Numbered from the stretch's first letter, positions 29,477-39,961 are shown. The stretch is DNA of 64,000 nucleotides from Massilia varians (GCF_027923905.1 NZ_AP026966.1:2481001-2545000); one strand, 5' to 3'. Notes: generated from the letters alone by a model not told the origin. Numbers and translations: made by a program.

Positions 29477-32143
29477 ATGAGCGTTCGCAACCTCGAACAC
29501 CTGTTCGCACCGAAGTCGGTGGCGCTGATTGGCGCGTCCGAGCGCCCCGGCAGCCTGGGCGCGACGCTGCTGGAGAACCTGCTGGCGGGCGGATTCAAGG
29601 GCGAGGTCTGGCCGGTCAACCCCAAGTACGGCGAACTGGCCGGACGCCGCTGTTATGCCGGCGTGGCCGAGCTGCCGCAAGCGCCGGCGCTGGCAGTGAT
29701 CTGCACGCCGCCGGCGAGCATTCCCGCCATCGTGCGCCAGCTGGGCGAGCGCGGCACCCGCGCCGCCGTGGTCTTGAGCAACGGCATCAATGCCCGTGGG
29801 CGCGGCCTGCGCCAGGCCATGCTGGACGCCGCCCATCCCTACCTGCTGCGCCTGCTGGGGCCGAACAGCGCCGGCCTGCTGGCGCCCGGCCTCGGGCTCA
29901 ACGCCAGCGTCGCCACCAGCGGCGCGCTGCCCGGTCGCATCGCTTTCGTGTCGCAGTCGGGCGCCCTGATGGTCGGGGTGCTGGACTGGGCGCGCACGCG
30001 CGGCATCGGCTTTTCCCATTTCATCGCGCTGGGCGACGCCGCCGACGTCGACCTGGGCGACGTGCTCGACTATCTGGCCAGCGACGGCGCCACCTCGGCC
30101 ATCCTGCTCTACCTGCAGGACCTGCGCTATGCGCGCAAGTTCATGTCGGCGGCGCGCGCGGCGGCGCGCAGCAAGCCGGTGCTGGTGCTGCGCGCCGGGC
30201 GCGAGGACGATCCGCTGCCTTCCGCGGCCAGCGAAAGCGGGGCGCTGGCGACCCGCGACGAGGTGTTCGACGCCGCGATCCGGCGTGCCGGCATGCTGCG
30301 CGTCTACACCACCGACCAGCTGTTCTCGGCCGCCGAAACCCTGGCCTACGCGCGTCCGCTGCACGGCGAGCGCCTGGCCATCGTCAGCAACGGCGCGGGG
30401 CCGGGCGTGCTGGCGCGCGATGCGCTGGCCGATGGCGGCGGGGGCGAGGCGCCCTTGTCGGAGGCGTCGCAGGCGCGCCTGGAGGCGCTGCTGGCGCCGG
30501 GCTGGCGGCGCGGGAACGTGGTCAACCTGCAGGGCGGAGCGGCGCCGGAACTGTACCGCGAGACCCTCGAGATCCTGCTTGCCGACCCGCAGGTCGACGC
30601 GGTGCTCCTGATCCAGTCGCCCACGGCGACGGTGCCCAGCCGCGAGGTGGCGAACGCCATCGCGCCGCTGGTGCGCGGCGCGTCCAAGACCCTGCTGTCG
30701 TGCTGGCTCGGCGGCGGCGCGGTGTCCGAGGCGCGCGCCATCGCCTCCAGCGTGCGCCTGCCGGCCTTCCGCACGCCCGAAGACGCGGTGGCCGGCTTCC
30801 TGCAGCTGCTGCACTACCGGCGCAACCAGAACCTCCTGATGGAGGTGCCGCCCTCGATGGCGGGGGCGGCGGCCCCCGACCGCGCGGCGGCGCGGGCGCT
30901 GGTGCGCGAGGCCGTCGCCGGCGGGCGCTACCTGCTGTCCGATCCCGAGACCAAGGCCATCCTGCGCACCTACGGGATGGCGGTGGTGGAGACGCGCCAG
31001 GCCGCCAGCGTGGAAGAGGCGGTGAGCGCCGCCCGCCGCATCGGTTATCCGGTGGCGGTCAAGATCCTGACGCCGGACGTGATGCACAAGTCGGACTTCG
31101 GCGGCGTCACCCTCGACCTCGACGGCGACGAGGGCGTGCGCGCGGCCGCCACCCGGATGCGCCGGCGCCTGTCGGAACTGTTCCCGCAGGCGAAGTTCGA
31201 GGGCTACTCGGTGCAGGCCATGGTAAGGCGCAGCAATGCGCACGAACTGATCGTCGGCGCGGCGCTGGACGCCGTGTTCGGGCCGGTGATCGTGTTCGGG
31301 CAGGGCGGGGTGACGGTGGAAGTGACCGACGACCATGCGGTCGGCCTGCCGCCCCTGAACCTGGTGCTGGCGCGCGACCTGGTCGACCGCACCCGGGTAG
31401 CCAGGCTGCTGGCCGGCTACCGCAACCGGCCGGCGGCCAACATGGACGCGGTGCTGGCCACGCTGGTGCAGGTGTCGCGCATGGTGTCGGACATTCCCGA
31501 GATCGTGGAGCTCGACCTGAACCCGCTGCTGGCCGACAGCCGCGGCGCGGTGGTGCTGGACGCGCGCATGCGCCTGGCGCTGGCCGACCGTTCCGGGAGC
31601 ACCCTGGATCGGCTGGCGATCCGGCCCTATCCGCGCGAACTGGAAGAGACCATAGCTTGGCAGGGCGCGCCCCTGCTGTTGCGCCCGATCCGCCCCGAGG
31701 ACGGTCCGGCGCACCTGGCCTTTTTCGATGCGCTCACGCCGGACGACGTGCGCTACCGCATGTTCGTGCGCGTGCGCGAACTGCAGCCTTCGCAGCTGGC
31801 GCGCTTCACCCAGATCGACTACGACCGCGAGATGGCCTTCGTCGCCACCCGCCCCAACGCGCAAGGCGTCGCCGAGACGCTGGCGGTGGGGCGGGTGGTG
31901 GCCGATCCCGACAACATCACGGCCGAATTCGCGGTGACGGTGCGCTCGGACCTGAAGGGCATGGGGCTCGGCAAGATCATGATGCAAAAGCTGATCGACT
32001 ACTGCCGCTCGCGCGGCACGCGCGAGATCGTGGGCGAGGCGCTGCCGCAGAATTCGCGCATCACTGGCCTCGCCAAGCGGATGGGGTTCACCGTCACGTC
32101 AACGGGCCTGGAGGGCATGCGCGAGATGCGCCTGGTTCTGTAG
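29477..32143 (+). CDS. Pat-like protein lysine acetyltransferase (acyl-CoA synthetase-like plus GNAT domains)
   Basis: An 888-residue protein: CoA-binding (about 1-130), succinyl-CoA-ligase-like (about 145-460), ATP-grasp (about 485-700) and C-terminal GNAT (about 725-885, with LKGMGLGKIMMQKLI). This order is that of Pat/PatZ, which acetylates lysines of acetyl-CoA synthetase and other enzymes. In ADP-forming acyl-CoA synthetases the catalytic His sits in SHTGAL; here the matching stretch is SESGAL, with Glu253 in place of His. The synthetase part is therefore probably inactive, as known for Salmonella Pat. Ribosome binding site aggaaaagg precedes ATG. Confidence 0.88.
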   Translation: MSVRNLEHLFAPKSVALIGASERPGSLGATLLENLLAGGFKGEVWPVNPKYGELAGRRCYAGVAELPQAPALAVICTPPASIPAIVRQLGERGTRAAVVLSNGINARGRGLRQAMLDAAHPYLLRLLGPNSAGLLAPGLGLNASVATSGALPGRIAFVSQSGALMVGVLDWARTRGIGFSHFIALGDAADVDLGDVLDYLASDGATSAILLYLQDLRYARKFMSAARAAARSKPVLVLRAGREDDPLPSAASESGALATRDEVFDAAIRRAGMLRVYTTDQLFSAAETLAYARPLHGERLAIVSNGAGPGVLARDALADGGGGEAPLSEASQARLEALLAPGWRRGNVVNLQGGAAPELYRETLEILLADPQVDAVLLIQSPTATVPSREVANAIAPLVRGASKTLLSCWLGGGAVSEARAIASSVRLPAFRTPEDAVAGFLQLLHYRRNQNLLMEVPPSMAGAAAPDRAAARALVREAVAGGRYLLSDPETKAILRTYGMAVVETRQAASVEEAVSAARRIGYPVAVKILTPDVMHKSDFGGVTLDLDGDEGVRAAATRMRRRLSELFPQAKFEGYSVQAMVRRSNAHELIVGAALDAVFGPVIVFGQGGVTVEVTDDHAVGLPPLNLVLARDLVDRTRVARLLAGYRNRPAANMDAVLATLVQVSRMVSDIPEIVELDLNPLLADSRGAVVLDARMRLALADRSGSTLDRLAIRPYPRELEETIAWQGAPLLLRPIRPEDGPAHLAFFDALTPDDVRYRMFVRVRELQPSQLARFTQIDYDREMAFVATRPNAQGVAETLAVGRVVADPDNITAEFAVTVRSDLKGMGLGKIMMQKLIDYCRSRGTREIVGEALPQNSRITGLAKRMGFTVTSTGLEGMREMRLVL

Positions 32144-32145
32144 GG

Positions 32146-32172
32146 GTGATCTGGTCCAGTGGACCAGATCAC
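32146..32172. terminator. 12-bp perfect hairpin after the acetyltransferase gene
   Basis: gtgatctggtcc (32146-32157) and ggaccagatcac (32161-32172) pair perfectly around the loop AGT, three bases after the stop codon. No T tract follows, so it may be an RNA-stability hairpin rather than a strong intrinsic terminator. Confidence 0.55.
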
Positions 32173-32177
32173 GCTTC

Positions 32178-32269
32178 GCCGTGCGCGCGTTCAAGCAGCA
32201 AAAGAACAGACGCGCAGGCGGCAGCACCGTTATGTGAACACGCGGATGGCATAGCCGTCCACCCTGCGA
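32178..32269. repeat. Dispersed palindromic repeat, copy A
   Basis: It begins gccgtgcgcgcgttc and ends gaacacgcggatggcatagccgtccaccctgcga, as in the copy at 39845-39952. The right end itself folds (gga[t/c]ggc-at-agccgtcc). The centre differs between copies. It looks like a REP/BIME-like intergenic element, located between two convergent genes. Confidence 0.65.
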
Positions 32270-32308
32270 CAGAATATTTCACTAAGGCGGCTCATGTGAA
32301 ATAATATT

Positions 32309-33556
<1,248 letters not shown>

Positions 33557-33630
33557 GGAAACCTTACGACGAGTAAATGTACAGGCCGTAGTTTAACTTG
33601 CCGGGCGCGGCAAGCGAAGGGCAGGCGGGC

Positions 33631-33765
33631 TCAGGCGACGACGATCAGGGCCGACAGGTCGACGATCGGCTTGGCCGGCTCGCGCTGGTTCTTGCAGCCG
33701 GTGAGCAAGAGGCAGGCAATCGCGAGCGCGGCGGGAATCGCACGCAGGGGTGGGCGCGGCGGCAT
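33631..33765 (-). CDS. Small lipoprotein, 44 residues
   Basis: ATG 33765 has a good ribosome binding site (aaggag). The protein begins MPPRPPLRAIPAALAIACLL and carries the lipobox LTGC at residues 21-24, so it should be cleaved and anchored as a lipoprotein with a mature part of only 21 residues (CKNQREPAKPIVDL...). No function can be assigned. It is in line with the helicase gene (33556 start) and follows a barrel protein on the same strand. Confidence 0.7.
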   Translation of the reverse strand: MPPRPPLRAIPAALAIACLLLTGCKNQREPAKPIVDLSALIVVA

Positions 33766-33833
33766 GATGGCTCCTTGTCAAGAAACGCCATGATACGCCA
33801 GTCCGCGCCGAAGGTGCACACGCGGGCGCGACA

Positions 33834-34526
33834 TCAGAAGTTGTACGAGATGCCGGCGCGCAGTACCGGGTAGATCTTGTAGTCCGAGACTTCTTTCTGC
33901 AGGCGCAGTTCTTCGACATCGACGTCGCTGGCCAGCTGCTTGCAGAAGGTCTGCGAGCTGGTGCAGCCATAGGCGATCAGGTTGACCCGGCCCTTGCCCT
34001 GGTGGAAGGCGCCGATGTCGGCATGGAAGTTCCAGCGCTTGTTCGGGTTCAGCGCATTGCCCCAGCCGATGCCGATGTAGGGCGCGGCGCGGCGGAAGCT
34101 CACTTCGCCCTTCAGGGCGCCGAGGTCGGTGGCCGCATAGGTGGTGCCGTTGAAGATGAAGCTGCCGCTGGCGCTCGGGGTGCCGAGGGCCTTGAAACGG
34201 GTGCCGTTGTACACGATGCCGGCGGTCAGGCGGAAGCTGCTGTGCGGGATGACGTACCAGTCGAACAGCGCGTCGAAGGTCGCCAGCTTGCCGTCGAGCT
34301 GGTAGTCGACCAGGCCCGAGCGCTTCTCGAAGTCGTGCTTGAGGTAGTTGGCGCCGAAGCGGCCGTTCAGGGTGCTTTCCATCGGCACGACCAGGTGGAC
34401 GCCGGCGCCGGTCGTGCCGAGGTCGGCCGTCACGGCGGCGCCGATCTGCGCCTGCGCCGATGCCGACGCGAATGTGGACAGGGCTGCGAGCGCTGCGAGT
34501 GCGAAGGAAGAATGCTTGTGTGCCAT
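33834..34526 (-). CDS. Predicted outer-membrane beta-barrel protein
   Basis: A 230-residue protein with a signal peptide (residues 1-27, ASASAQA) and a C-terminus ending in YPVLRAGISYNF, with terminal aromatic Phe as in BAM-inserted barrels. Alternating aromatic and hydrophobic strands repeat through the sequence (FRLTAGIVYNG, APYIGIGWGNAL, WNFHADIGAFHQG). Two cysteines (CTSSQTFC) may form a loop disulfide. I chose ATG 34526 for the signal peptide; the frame is open further upstream. It is not OmpW by obvious motif, and the cargo is unknown. Confidence 0.75.
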   Translation of the reverse strand: MAHKHSSFALAALAALSTFASASAQAQIGAAVTADLGTTGAGVHLVVPMESTLNGRFGANYLKHDFEKRSGLVDYQLDGKLATFDALFDWYVIPHSSFRLTAGIVYNGTRFKALGTPSASGSFIFNGTTYAATDLGALKGEVSFRRAAPYIGIGWGNALNPNKRWNFHADIGAFHQGKGRVNLIAYGCTSSQTFCKQLASDVDVEELRLQKEVSDYKIYPVLRAGISYNF

Positions 34527-34739
34527 GCCGTGGGAGCCTTTTGCTGTCAAAGGGCAAGATTGTAAGGCGGCTTGGCTTGTGGCCGCGAGGTATACCAGCC
34601 GGGTGACGTTCCTCTGCAACGGATTTTTGTGCCCGCCAGGCCCGCTTTCGTCGCCGCTATCCCAGCTCCGTCGCATAATGTCACCCGGCAACAGAGACCA
34701 GGACTAATCTGGCGCTGCCCTGACTACTGAAAGAACATC

Positions 34740-36020
34740 ATGATCTCAAGCACTTTTCATATTGGACGGCTGCTGCTGGCCTGGCTCGGCTGCTACCTCA
34801 TCCTGTGCATCATCCTCGTCGAGTCGTCCCGGGGATACCTGGATCGCGACCCCAGCGGCGGCTACCTCGTGCTGCTGGCCCTGTTTCTGGGCCTGTGGGT
34901 GCTGTCGGGCGTGTTCTCGCACATGCGGCGGGTGCGCCTGATTGCGGGCAGCCTGAACAGCGGCACGCTGTCGAACCGCCAGCGGCGCCAGATCGAGATC
35001 CCCTTCGAAGCAGGCGAAGCTTTTGATCTGATCGACGCCGCGATCCGCGAACTGCCCGGCGCGATCCTGGTCGAGAGCGCCCGCGACAGCCTGCAGGTGC
35101 GCGCCAAGGTCAAGCGCATCAATCCCTACGCCATGCACCACGACGGCCAACCGCCGGCCGCCAGCTGGGCCTTCATTCCCTTCGGCGAACGGCGCAACCA
35201 GATCCTGGCCACGGTCACGCCGAACGGCGACGCCGCCGGCAGCGTCACCCTGATCTGCGAACCGGAAGATCCGGCCTGGACCGACACCTTCCTGGTCGAC
35301 CACGGCACCAACCTAGAGAACGCCGAGGCCATCGTGCGGGCGATTACCCGGCGCGTGGCCGAGCGCCGCCGCGGCGAGCAGGCGCTGGTGGCCCAGACCG
35401 CCACCGAGAAGGAGCTCACCGTGGCCAAGCTGAACCTGCTGCATGCCCAGGTCGAGCCGCACTTCCTGTACAACACCCTGGCCAGCGCCCAGGTGCTCAC
35501 GCGCACCGACCCGGCGCGCGCCGACGAGATGCTCGGCAACCTGATCCAGTACCTGCGCCACTCGCTGCCGCGCACCGAGGATGCGCCCTCGACCATCGGC
35601 GAGGAACTGGAGCGCGCCCGCGCCTACCTCGATATCCTCAAGATCCGCATGGGGCCGCGCCTGCAGCTGCAGGTCGACGTGCCGGACGCGCTGCGCGCGG
35701 TGCTGTTCCCGACCATGATGCTGCAGACCCTGGTCGAGAATGCGATCAAGCACGGCCTCGAGCCCAAGCCGGGCGGCGGGACGGTCTGGATCCTGGCGCG
35801 CCAAGTGGACAACGCCGTGGCGGTGACGGTGGCCGACGACGGCCGCGGCTTCACGCTCGAGGGCGGCGGCACCGGGGTCGGCCTGCGCAACGTGCGCGAG
35901 CGCCTGCGCCTGGCCTACGGCAGCGCGGCCGCGTTCTCGATCGTCGCCAATTTCCCGAGCGGGGTGGCGGCCACCATCACCATTCCCCTGCACCTGCAGG
36001 CGGGAGCCCATCATGCTTGA
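34740..36020 (+). CDS. LytS/YehU-type sensor histidine kinase
   Basis: A 426-residue membrane kinase. Two hydrophobic helices at the start (about 9-28 and 42-60) are followed by a linker and the His_kinase domain: HAQVEPHFLYNTLASAQ contains the likely phospho-His (VEPHF), with HATPase motifs LVENAIKHGLE and ADDGRGF...GTGVGLRNV. It overlaps the next gene, a LytTR response regulator, by eight bases, so it forms a classical two-component pair. The signal is unknown; LytS-type systems often sense membrane or peptidoglycan stress or small metabolites. Confidence 0.93.
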   Translation: MISSTFHIGRLLLAWLGCYLILCIILVESSRGYLDRDPSGGYLVLLALFLGLWVLSGVFSHMRRVRLIAGSLNSGTLSNRQRRQIEIPFEAGEAFDLIDAAIRELPGAILVESARDSLQVRAKVKRINPYAMHHDGQPPAASWAFIPFGERRNQILATVTPNGDAAGSVTLICEPEDPAWTDTFLVDHGTNLENAEAIVRAITRRVAERRRGEQALVAQTATEKELTVAKLNLLHAQVEPHFLYNTLASAQVLTRTDPARADEMLGNLIQYLRHSLPRTEDAPSTIGEELERARAYLDILKIRMGPRLQLQVDVPDALRAVLFPTMMLQTLVENAIKHGLEPKPGGGTVWILARQVDNAVAVTVADDGRGFTLEGGGTGVGLRNVRERLRLAYGSAAAFSIVANFPSGVAATITIPLHLQAGAHHA

Positions 36021-36801
36021 GCCCCGGATCAAGTGTGTCGTCGCCGAAGACGAAGCCCTGCTGCGCGAATCGCTGGTCGAGCTGCTTGGCCAGGCGTGGC
36101 CGGAACTGGAGATCGTGGCCAGCTGCGAGGATGGCGGCAGCGCCCTGGAGGCGATCGCCGAGCACCGCCCGCAAGTGGTGTTCCTCGATATCCGCATGCC
36201 GGGCCTGAGCGGGCTGGAAGTCGCATCGAACCTGGTGCAGGCCGGCATCAGGACCGAGGTGGTGTTCGTCACCGCCTACGACCAGTACGCGATCGACGCC
36301 TTCGAGCGCGGCGCCGTCGACTACCTGCTCAAGCCGGTGGCGCGCGAGCGCCTGGCAGGCACGGTGGCGCGGGTGCAGGCGCGCCTGCAGCGCGCCGGGC
36401 AGGACAACGGACAGCTCGGCCAGCTGCAGGCCCTCTTGCTGCAGCTGCAGGCGGTGGCCCCGCCGCCGAAGGCGCCGCCGCTGGTGTGGCTGACCGCCAG
36501 CCGCGGCCAGGAAACGCGCCTGATCCTGGTGGACGACGTCTGCTACTTCCAGGCCGACAGCAAATACACGGTGGTGATGACGCCCGATGGCGAAGCGCTG
36601 CTGAGGAAGCCCATCCGCGACCTGCTCGAGGTGCTCGATCCCACCCACTTCAAGCAGGTGCACCGCTCGACCATCGTCAATCTGCGCGCGGTGGCGGGCG
36701 TCACCCGCGACGACAGCGGGCGCGGCATCCTGCGGCTGAAGAGCCGGCCGGAGACGCTCGCGGTGAGCCAGCCCTTCATGGGCCTGTTCCGTAACATGTA
36801 A
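36013..36801 (+). CDS. LytR/AlgR-family response regulator (REC-LytTR)
   Basis: A 262-residue DNA-binding regulator. The receiver (about 8-125) contains DE at residues 12-13 and the phospho-Asp in VVFLDIRMPG, with Lys in LLKPVA. A Gln-rich linker follows and the LytTR domain (about 160-260, VDDVCYFQADSKYTVVMT, FKQVHRSTIVNLRAV) binds DNA. Its start overlaps the kinase stop by eight bases, so the pair is translationally coupled. Targets are unknown. Confidence 0.93.
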   Translation: MLEPRIKCVVAEDEALLRESLVELLGQAWPELEIVASCEDGGSALEAIAEHRPQVVFLDIRMPGLSGLEVASNLVQAGIRTEVVFVTAYDQYAIDAFERGAVDYLLKPVARERLAGTVARVQARLQRAGQDNGQLGQLQALLLQLQAVAPPPKAPPLVWLTASRGQETRLILVDDVCYFQADSKYTVVMTPDGEALLRKPIRDLLEVLDPTHFKQVHRSTIVNLRAVAGVTRDDSGRGILRLKSRPETLAVSQPFMGLFRNM

Positions 36802-36893
36802 CCAGATGTGAAAGCCTGCACAGAGTGTTTCGGGGCAATTGAATCGGGCTTGCCAATGGTAAAGTTGTGCCATCAACAAGCCTGGAGGCACCC

Positions 36894-37358
36894 ATGAAAG
36901 CCCTGATTCTCTCTGCAGCCCTGGCGGCGGCATCCTTCCCGGCCCTGGCCCAGACCAATGTCAGCATCAGTGTCGGCCAGCCCGGCTTCTACGGCCGCAT
37001 CGACCTCGGCGATGGCTACCGCAGCTACGGCCCGCCGCCCGTGTACGTGGCCGAGCCGGTGATCATCGAGCGCCGCCACCGGGTGCGCGCCGAGCCGGTC
37101 TACCTGCGCGTCCCGCCGGGCCACCGCAAGAACTGGAGCAAGCATTGCCGCAAGTACGGCGCCTGCGGCCAGCCGGTGCTGTTCGTGCAGGACCGCTGGT
37201 ACTCGGACGTGTACGTGCCGCGCTACCGCGAAGTGCATTACCGCGAGCGCTACGATGACCGTGGCCACGGACGCGGCCATCATGGCGAGCGCGGCCACGG
37301 CAGGGACCACGATCGCGGTCACGGCCATGGCAAGGGCCACGGCCGCGGCCACGACTGA
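36894..37358 (+). CDS. Secreted protein with His/Gly-rich C-terminal tail
   Basis: A 154-residue protein with a clean signal peptide (MKALILSAALAAASFPALAQ, ending ALAQ). The centre is basic and Tyr/Pro-rich with YLRVPPGHRKNWSKHCRKYGACGQPVLF, which contains two Cys that may form a disulfide. From about residue 122 the tail is repetitive (GHGRGHHGERGHGRDHDRGHGH...), rich in His and Gly, and likely binds metal ions. The ribosome binding site tggagg precedes ATG 36894. The protein family, related to the common YXWGXW-like secreted proteins, is of unknown function. Confidence 0.75.
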   Translation: MKALILSAALAAASFPALAQTNVSISVGQPGFYGRIDLGDGYRSYGPPPVYVAEPVIIERRHRVRAEPVYLRVPPGHRKNWSKHCRKYGACGQPVLFVQDRWYSDVYVPRYREVHYRERYDDRGHGRGHHGERGHGRDHDRGHGHGKGHGRGHD

Positions 37359-37368
37359 ACCGGCAGCT

Positions 37369-38352
37369 TTACTGCGGCAGCGGCGCCCCCGCCGGCAGCA
37401 AGCCCTGCGCCACCAGCTCCTGCCAGAACGCGGCCGGAATCTTGACGCCCATCAGGTCGGCATTGCGGCGCAGGTGACGCGTGCTGCTGGCGCCCGGGAT
37501 GGTGGCGACCACCACCGGGTGGGCCGCGCCGAACTGCAGCGCCGCCGCCGGCAGGTCGACCCCATGGCGCGCCGCCACCTGGCGCAGCCGTTCGCGCAGC
37601 GCGAAGTGCTGCGGCTTGGCCGGCACGTAATCGTAATGGTCGCCGCCGGCCAGGAAACCCGAGTTGAACGGACCGCCCAGCACGATGCCGGCGCCGCGCT
37701 CGCCGCATAGCGGGAACAGCGCCTCCAGCGGCGTGGTTTCCATCAGCGTGTAGCGCCCGGCCAAGAGAAAAATGTCGGGGTCCGAGTCGCGCAGCGCGCG
37801 CAGGCAGGGTTCGACCGTGTTCACGCCCAGGCCCCAGGCCTTGATCAGGCCTTCCTCGCGCATCCGCACCAATTCTTCAAAAGCGCCGCCGCGGCCGGCC
37901 GCGATCCGGTAATGGTGGTCGAAGGCGTCGCCCAGGTGGTCGGGCGAGAGGTCGTGCACGTAGACGATGTCGATGCTGCCGAGGGCCAGGCGCTGCAGGC
38001 TGTCCTCGACCGAGCGACGTGCGCCGGCAGCACTGTAGTCGGTCAGGCGCCGGAACGGCAGTGAAGAGACAAAAGGCGGGGCGATGTCGCCGTTCGGGTC
38101 GGGCACCAGCACCCGCCCGACCTTGGTCGACAGCGTGTAGTCGCGGCGCGGGCGGCTGCGCAGGGCCTGGCCGAAGCGGTGCTCGGACAGGCCGGTGCCG
38201 TAGTGCGGGGCGGTGTCGAAATAGCGGATGCCCGCCTCCCACGCGGCGTCGACGGTGGTGCCGGCCGCCTCGTCGCCCGTGGTGTGGTACATGTCGCCCA
38301 GTCCGGTGCCGCCAAGGCCCAGGCGCGAGATCGGTCGGTAGCGCTGGTTCAC
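37369..38352 (-). CDS. Aldo/keto reductase (D-threo-aldose 1-dehydrogenase-like)
   Basis: A 327-residue oxidoreductase of the aldo/keto reductase fold. IRYFDTAPHYGTGLSEHRFG has the catalytic Asp and Tyr, STKVGRV the Lys, and IVYVHDLSPDHLG the His position. The group oxidises L-fucose or D-arabinose to lactones with NAD(P). I chose GTG 38352 because aaagga precedes it at the right distance and the sequence (NQRYRPISRLGLGGTGLG) starts like the family. Upstream in-frame codons lack a ribosome binding site. Distinct from the reductase next to galK. Confidence 0.82.
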   Translation of the reverse strand: MNQRYRPISRLGLGGTGLGDMYHTTGDEAAGTTVDAAWEAGIRYFDTAPHYGTGLSEHRFGQALRSRPRRDYTLSTKVGRVLVPDPNGDIAPPFVSSLPFRRLTDYSAAGARRSVEDSLQRLALGSIDIVYVHDLSPDHLGDAFDHHYRIAAGRGGAFEELVRMREEGLIKAWGLGVNTVEPCLRALRDSDPDIFLLAGRYTLMETTPLEALFPLCGERGAGIVLGGPFNSGFLAGGDHYDYVPAKPQHFALRERLRQVAARHGVDLPAAALQFGAAHPVVVATIPGASSTRHLRRNADLMGVKIPAAFWQELVAQGLLPAGAPLPQ

Positions 38353-38525
38353 GTGCAGTCCTTTCGTGTCGATTGGCTGGCGCCATGCTACACCGGCGCG
38401 CGGCGCGCACCGTTGGGCGCCGCCGCCGCGGACTCTGCAAGACGAGGCATGGCGCCGCAGGCTTTGCGCCGACGTAGTAAGATTGCCACATCGCCCATGT
38501 GCTGGCATTGCCGGACGGGCGCACC

Positions 38526-39842
38526 ATGAAGGAGCTTACTTTGCGTAGCGAAATCGTGATCGTGGGTGGCGGGGCGGGCGGCCTGGAACTGGCCTGCAAA
38601 CTGGGCCGCAAGCTGGGGCCCTCGAAGGTGACGCTGGTCGACAGCCGGCTCTACCACATCTGGAAGCCCTCGCTGCACGAGGTCGCGGCCGGCACCCTGG
38701 ACATCCACCAGGAAGGCCTCTCCTACCAGATGCTGGCGTACGACAACAGCTTCAATTTCGTGTTCGGACCGATGACGGCGCTCGATGCCGCCTCGAAAAC
38801 CATCACCGTGGGCGCGATCCTGGCGGCGACCGACAACGACGAGGTCCTGCCCGAGCGCCGCCTCGCCTACGGTTCGCTTGTGCTTGCGGTCGGCAGCACC
38901 TCGAACTACTTCGGCGTGCCCGGGGCCAAGGAGCACACCATTTCCCTGAATGCCACGGAAGACGCCGAGCGCTTCCGGCTGCGCATGCTGCGCCTGATGC
39001 TGGCCGCCGAGCAGGAGCGCGAGGAGGGCGGCGCCGCGGGACTCGACGTGGTGATCATCGGCGGCGGCGCCACCGGGGTGGAACTGGCGGCCGAGCTGCG
39101 CGAAGCCTCCAGCGCCTACGTCAACTACGGTTTCGACCAGCTCGACGGCAAGCGCGACGTGCGCATCACCATCCTGGAGGGCGCCCCGCGGGTACTGGCG
39201 CCGCTGCCGGAAAAGGTTTCGAGCGCGGCCACCGAGCTGCTGGGCAAGCGCGGCATCCGCGTGGTGACCGATTGCCGGGTCATCCAGATCGATGCCGACC
39301 GGGTGATCGACAAGGACGGCAAGGTCTATCCCGCCAATCTGTGCGTGTGGGCCGCCGGGATCAAGGCACCCGACCTGCTGGCATCAACGGGCCTGCCGAC
39401 CGCCAGGGGCGGGCAGGTCGAGGTCGACCCGCACCTGCGCGTGAAAGGCGCGGACGACATCTATGCGCTGGGCGACTGCGCCGCCTGCGTCGACGGCAAG
39501 GGCAATGCGGTGCCACCGCGCGCCCAGGCCGCCCACCAGCAGGCCGACTACCTGGTCACGACCTTCCTGCGCAAGTCCAAGGGCCATGCGCCGCAGGAGC
39601 GGCCGTACGAATACCGCGACTACGGTTCGCTGGTGTCGGTGGGCCGCTCCACCAGCGTGGGCAGCCTGATGGGCTCATTGCGTGGGGCCAGCTGGTTCGT
39701 GCAGGGTACGATGGCGCGCCTGATGTACACCAGCCTGCACCTGATGCACCACCGCGCGGTGCTCGGCACCATGCGCACCGGGGTGCTGGCGCTGGCGCGC
39801 TTCCTGGTGCGGCGCGCCACGCCGCTGGTGAAACTGCACTAA
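38526..39842 (+). CDS. ndh: Type II NADH:quinone oxidoreductase (NDH-2)
   Basis: Single-subunit, non-proton-pumping NADH dehydrogenase on the inner face of the inner membrane, feeding electrons to quinone. It has an FAD Rossmann fold (EIVIVGGGAGGLELACKLG), a NAD-binding fold (DVVIIGGGATGVELAAEL) and the DIYALGDCAA FAD motif, plus a hydrophobic/basic amphipathic C-terminus (LVRRATPLVKLH). ATG 38526 gives 438 residues. A TTG at 38541 is possible because GAAGGAG precedes it within the present first codons. This would shorten it by five residues only. Confidence 0.93.
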   Translation: MKELTLRSEIVIVGGGAGGLELACKLGRKLGPSKVTLVDSRLYHIWKPSLHEVAAGTLDIHQEGLSYQMLAYDNSFNFVFGPMTALDAASKTITVGAILAATDNDEVLPERRLAYGSLVLAVGSTSNYFGVPGAKEHTISLNATEDAERFRLRMLRLMLAAEQEREEGGAAGLDVVIIGGGATGVELAAELREASSAYVNYGFDQLDGKRDVRITILEGAPRVLAPLPEKVSSAATELLGKRGIRVVTDCRVIQIDADRVIDKDGKVYPANLCVWAAGIKAPDLLASTGLPTARGGQVEVDPHLRVKGADDIYALGDCAACVDGKGNAVPPRAQAAHQQADYLVTTFLRKSKGHAPQERPYEYRDYGSLVSVGRSTSVGSLMGSLRGASWFVQGTMARLMYTSLHLMHHRAVLGTMRTGVLALARFLVRRATPLVKLH

Positions 39843-39844
39843 AA

Positions 39845-39952
39845 GTAGGGTGCACGGCGCCGTGCGCGCGTTCGACTGCTGCGTGAATAATCGCGTCGCA
39901 TCAATTCATGTTGGGTTTGAACGCGCGGACGGCATAGCCGTCCACCCTACGA
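39845..39952. repeat. Dispersed palindromic repeat, copy B
   Basis: The left end gtagggtgcacggcgccgtg... and the right end ...gaacgcgcggacggcatagccgtccaccctac are imperfect inverted repeats of each other, and share both termini with copy A (32178-32269). It begins three bases after the ndh stop and lies between two convergent genes. Confidence 0.7.
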
Positions 39953-39961
39953 GAGCCGGTT

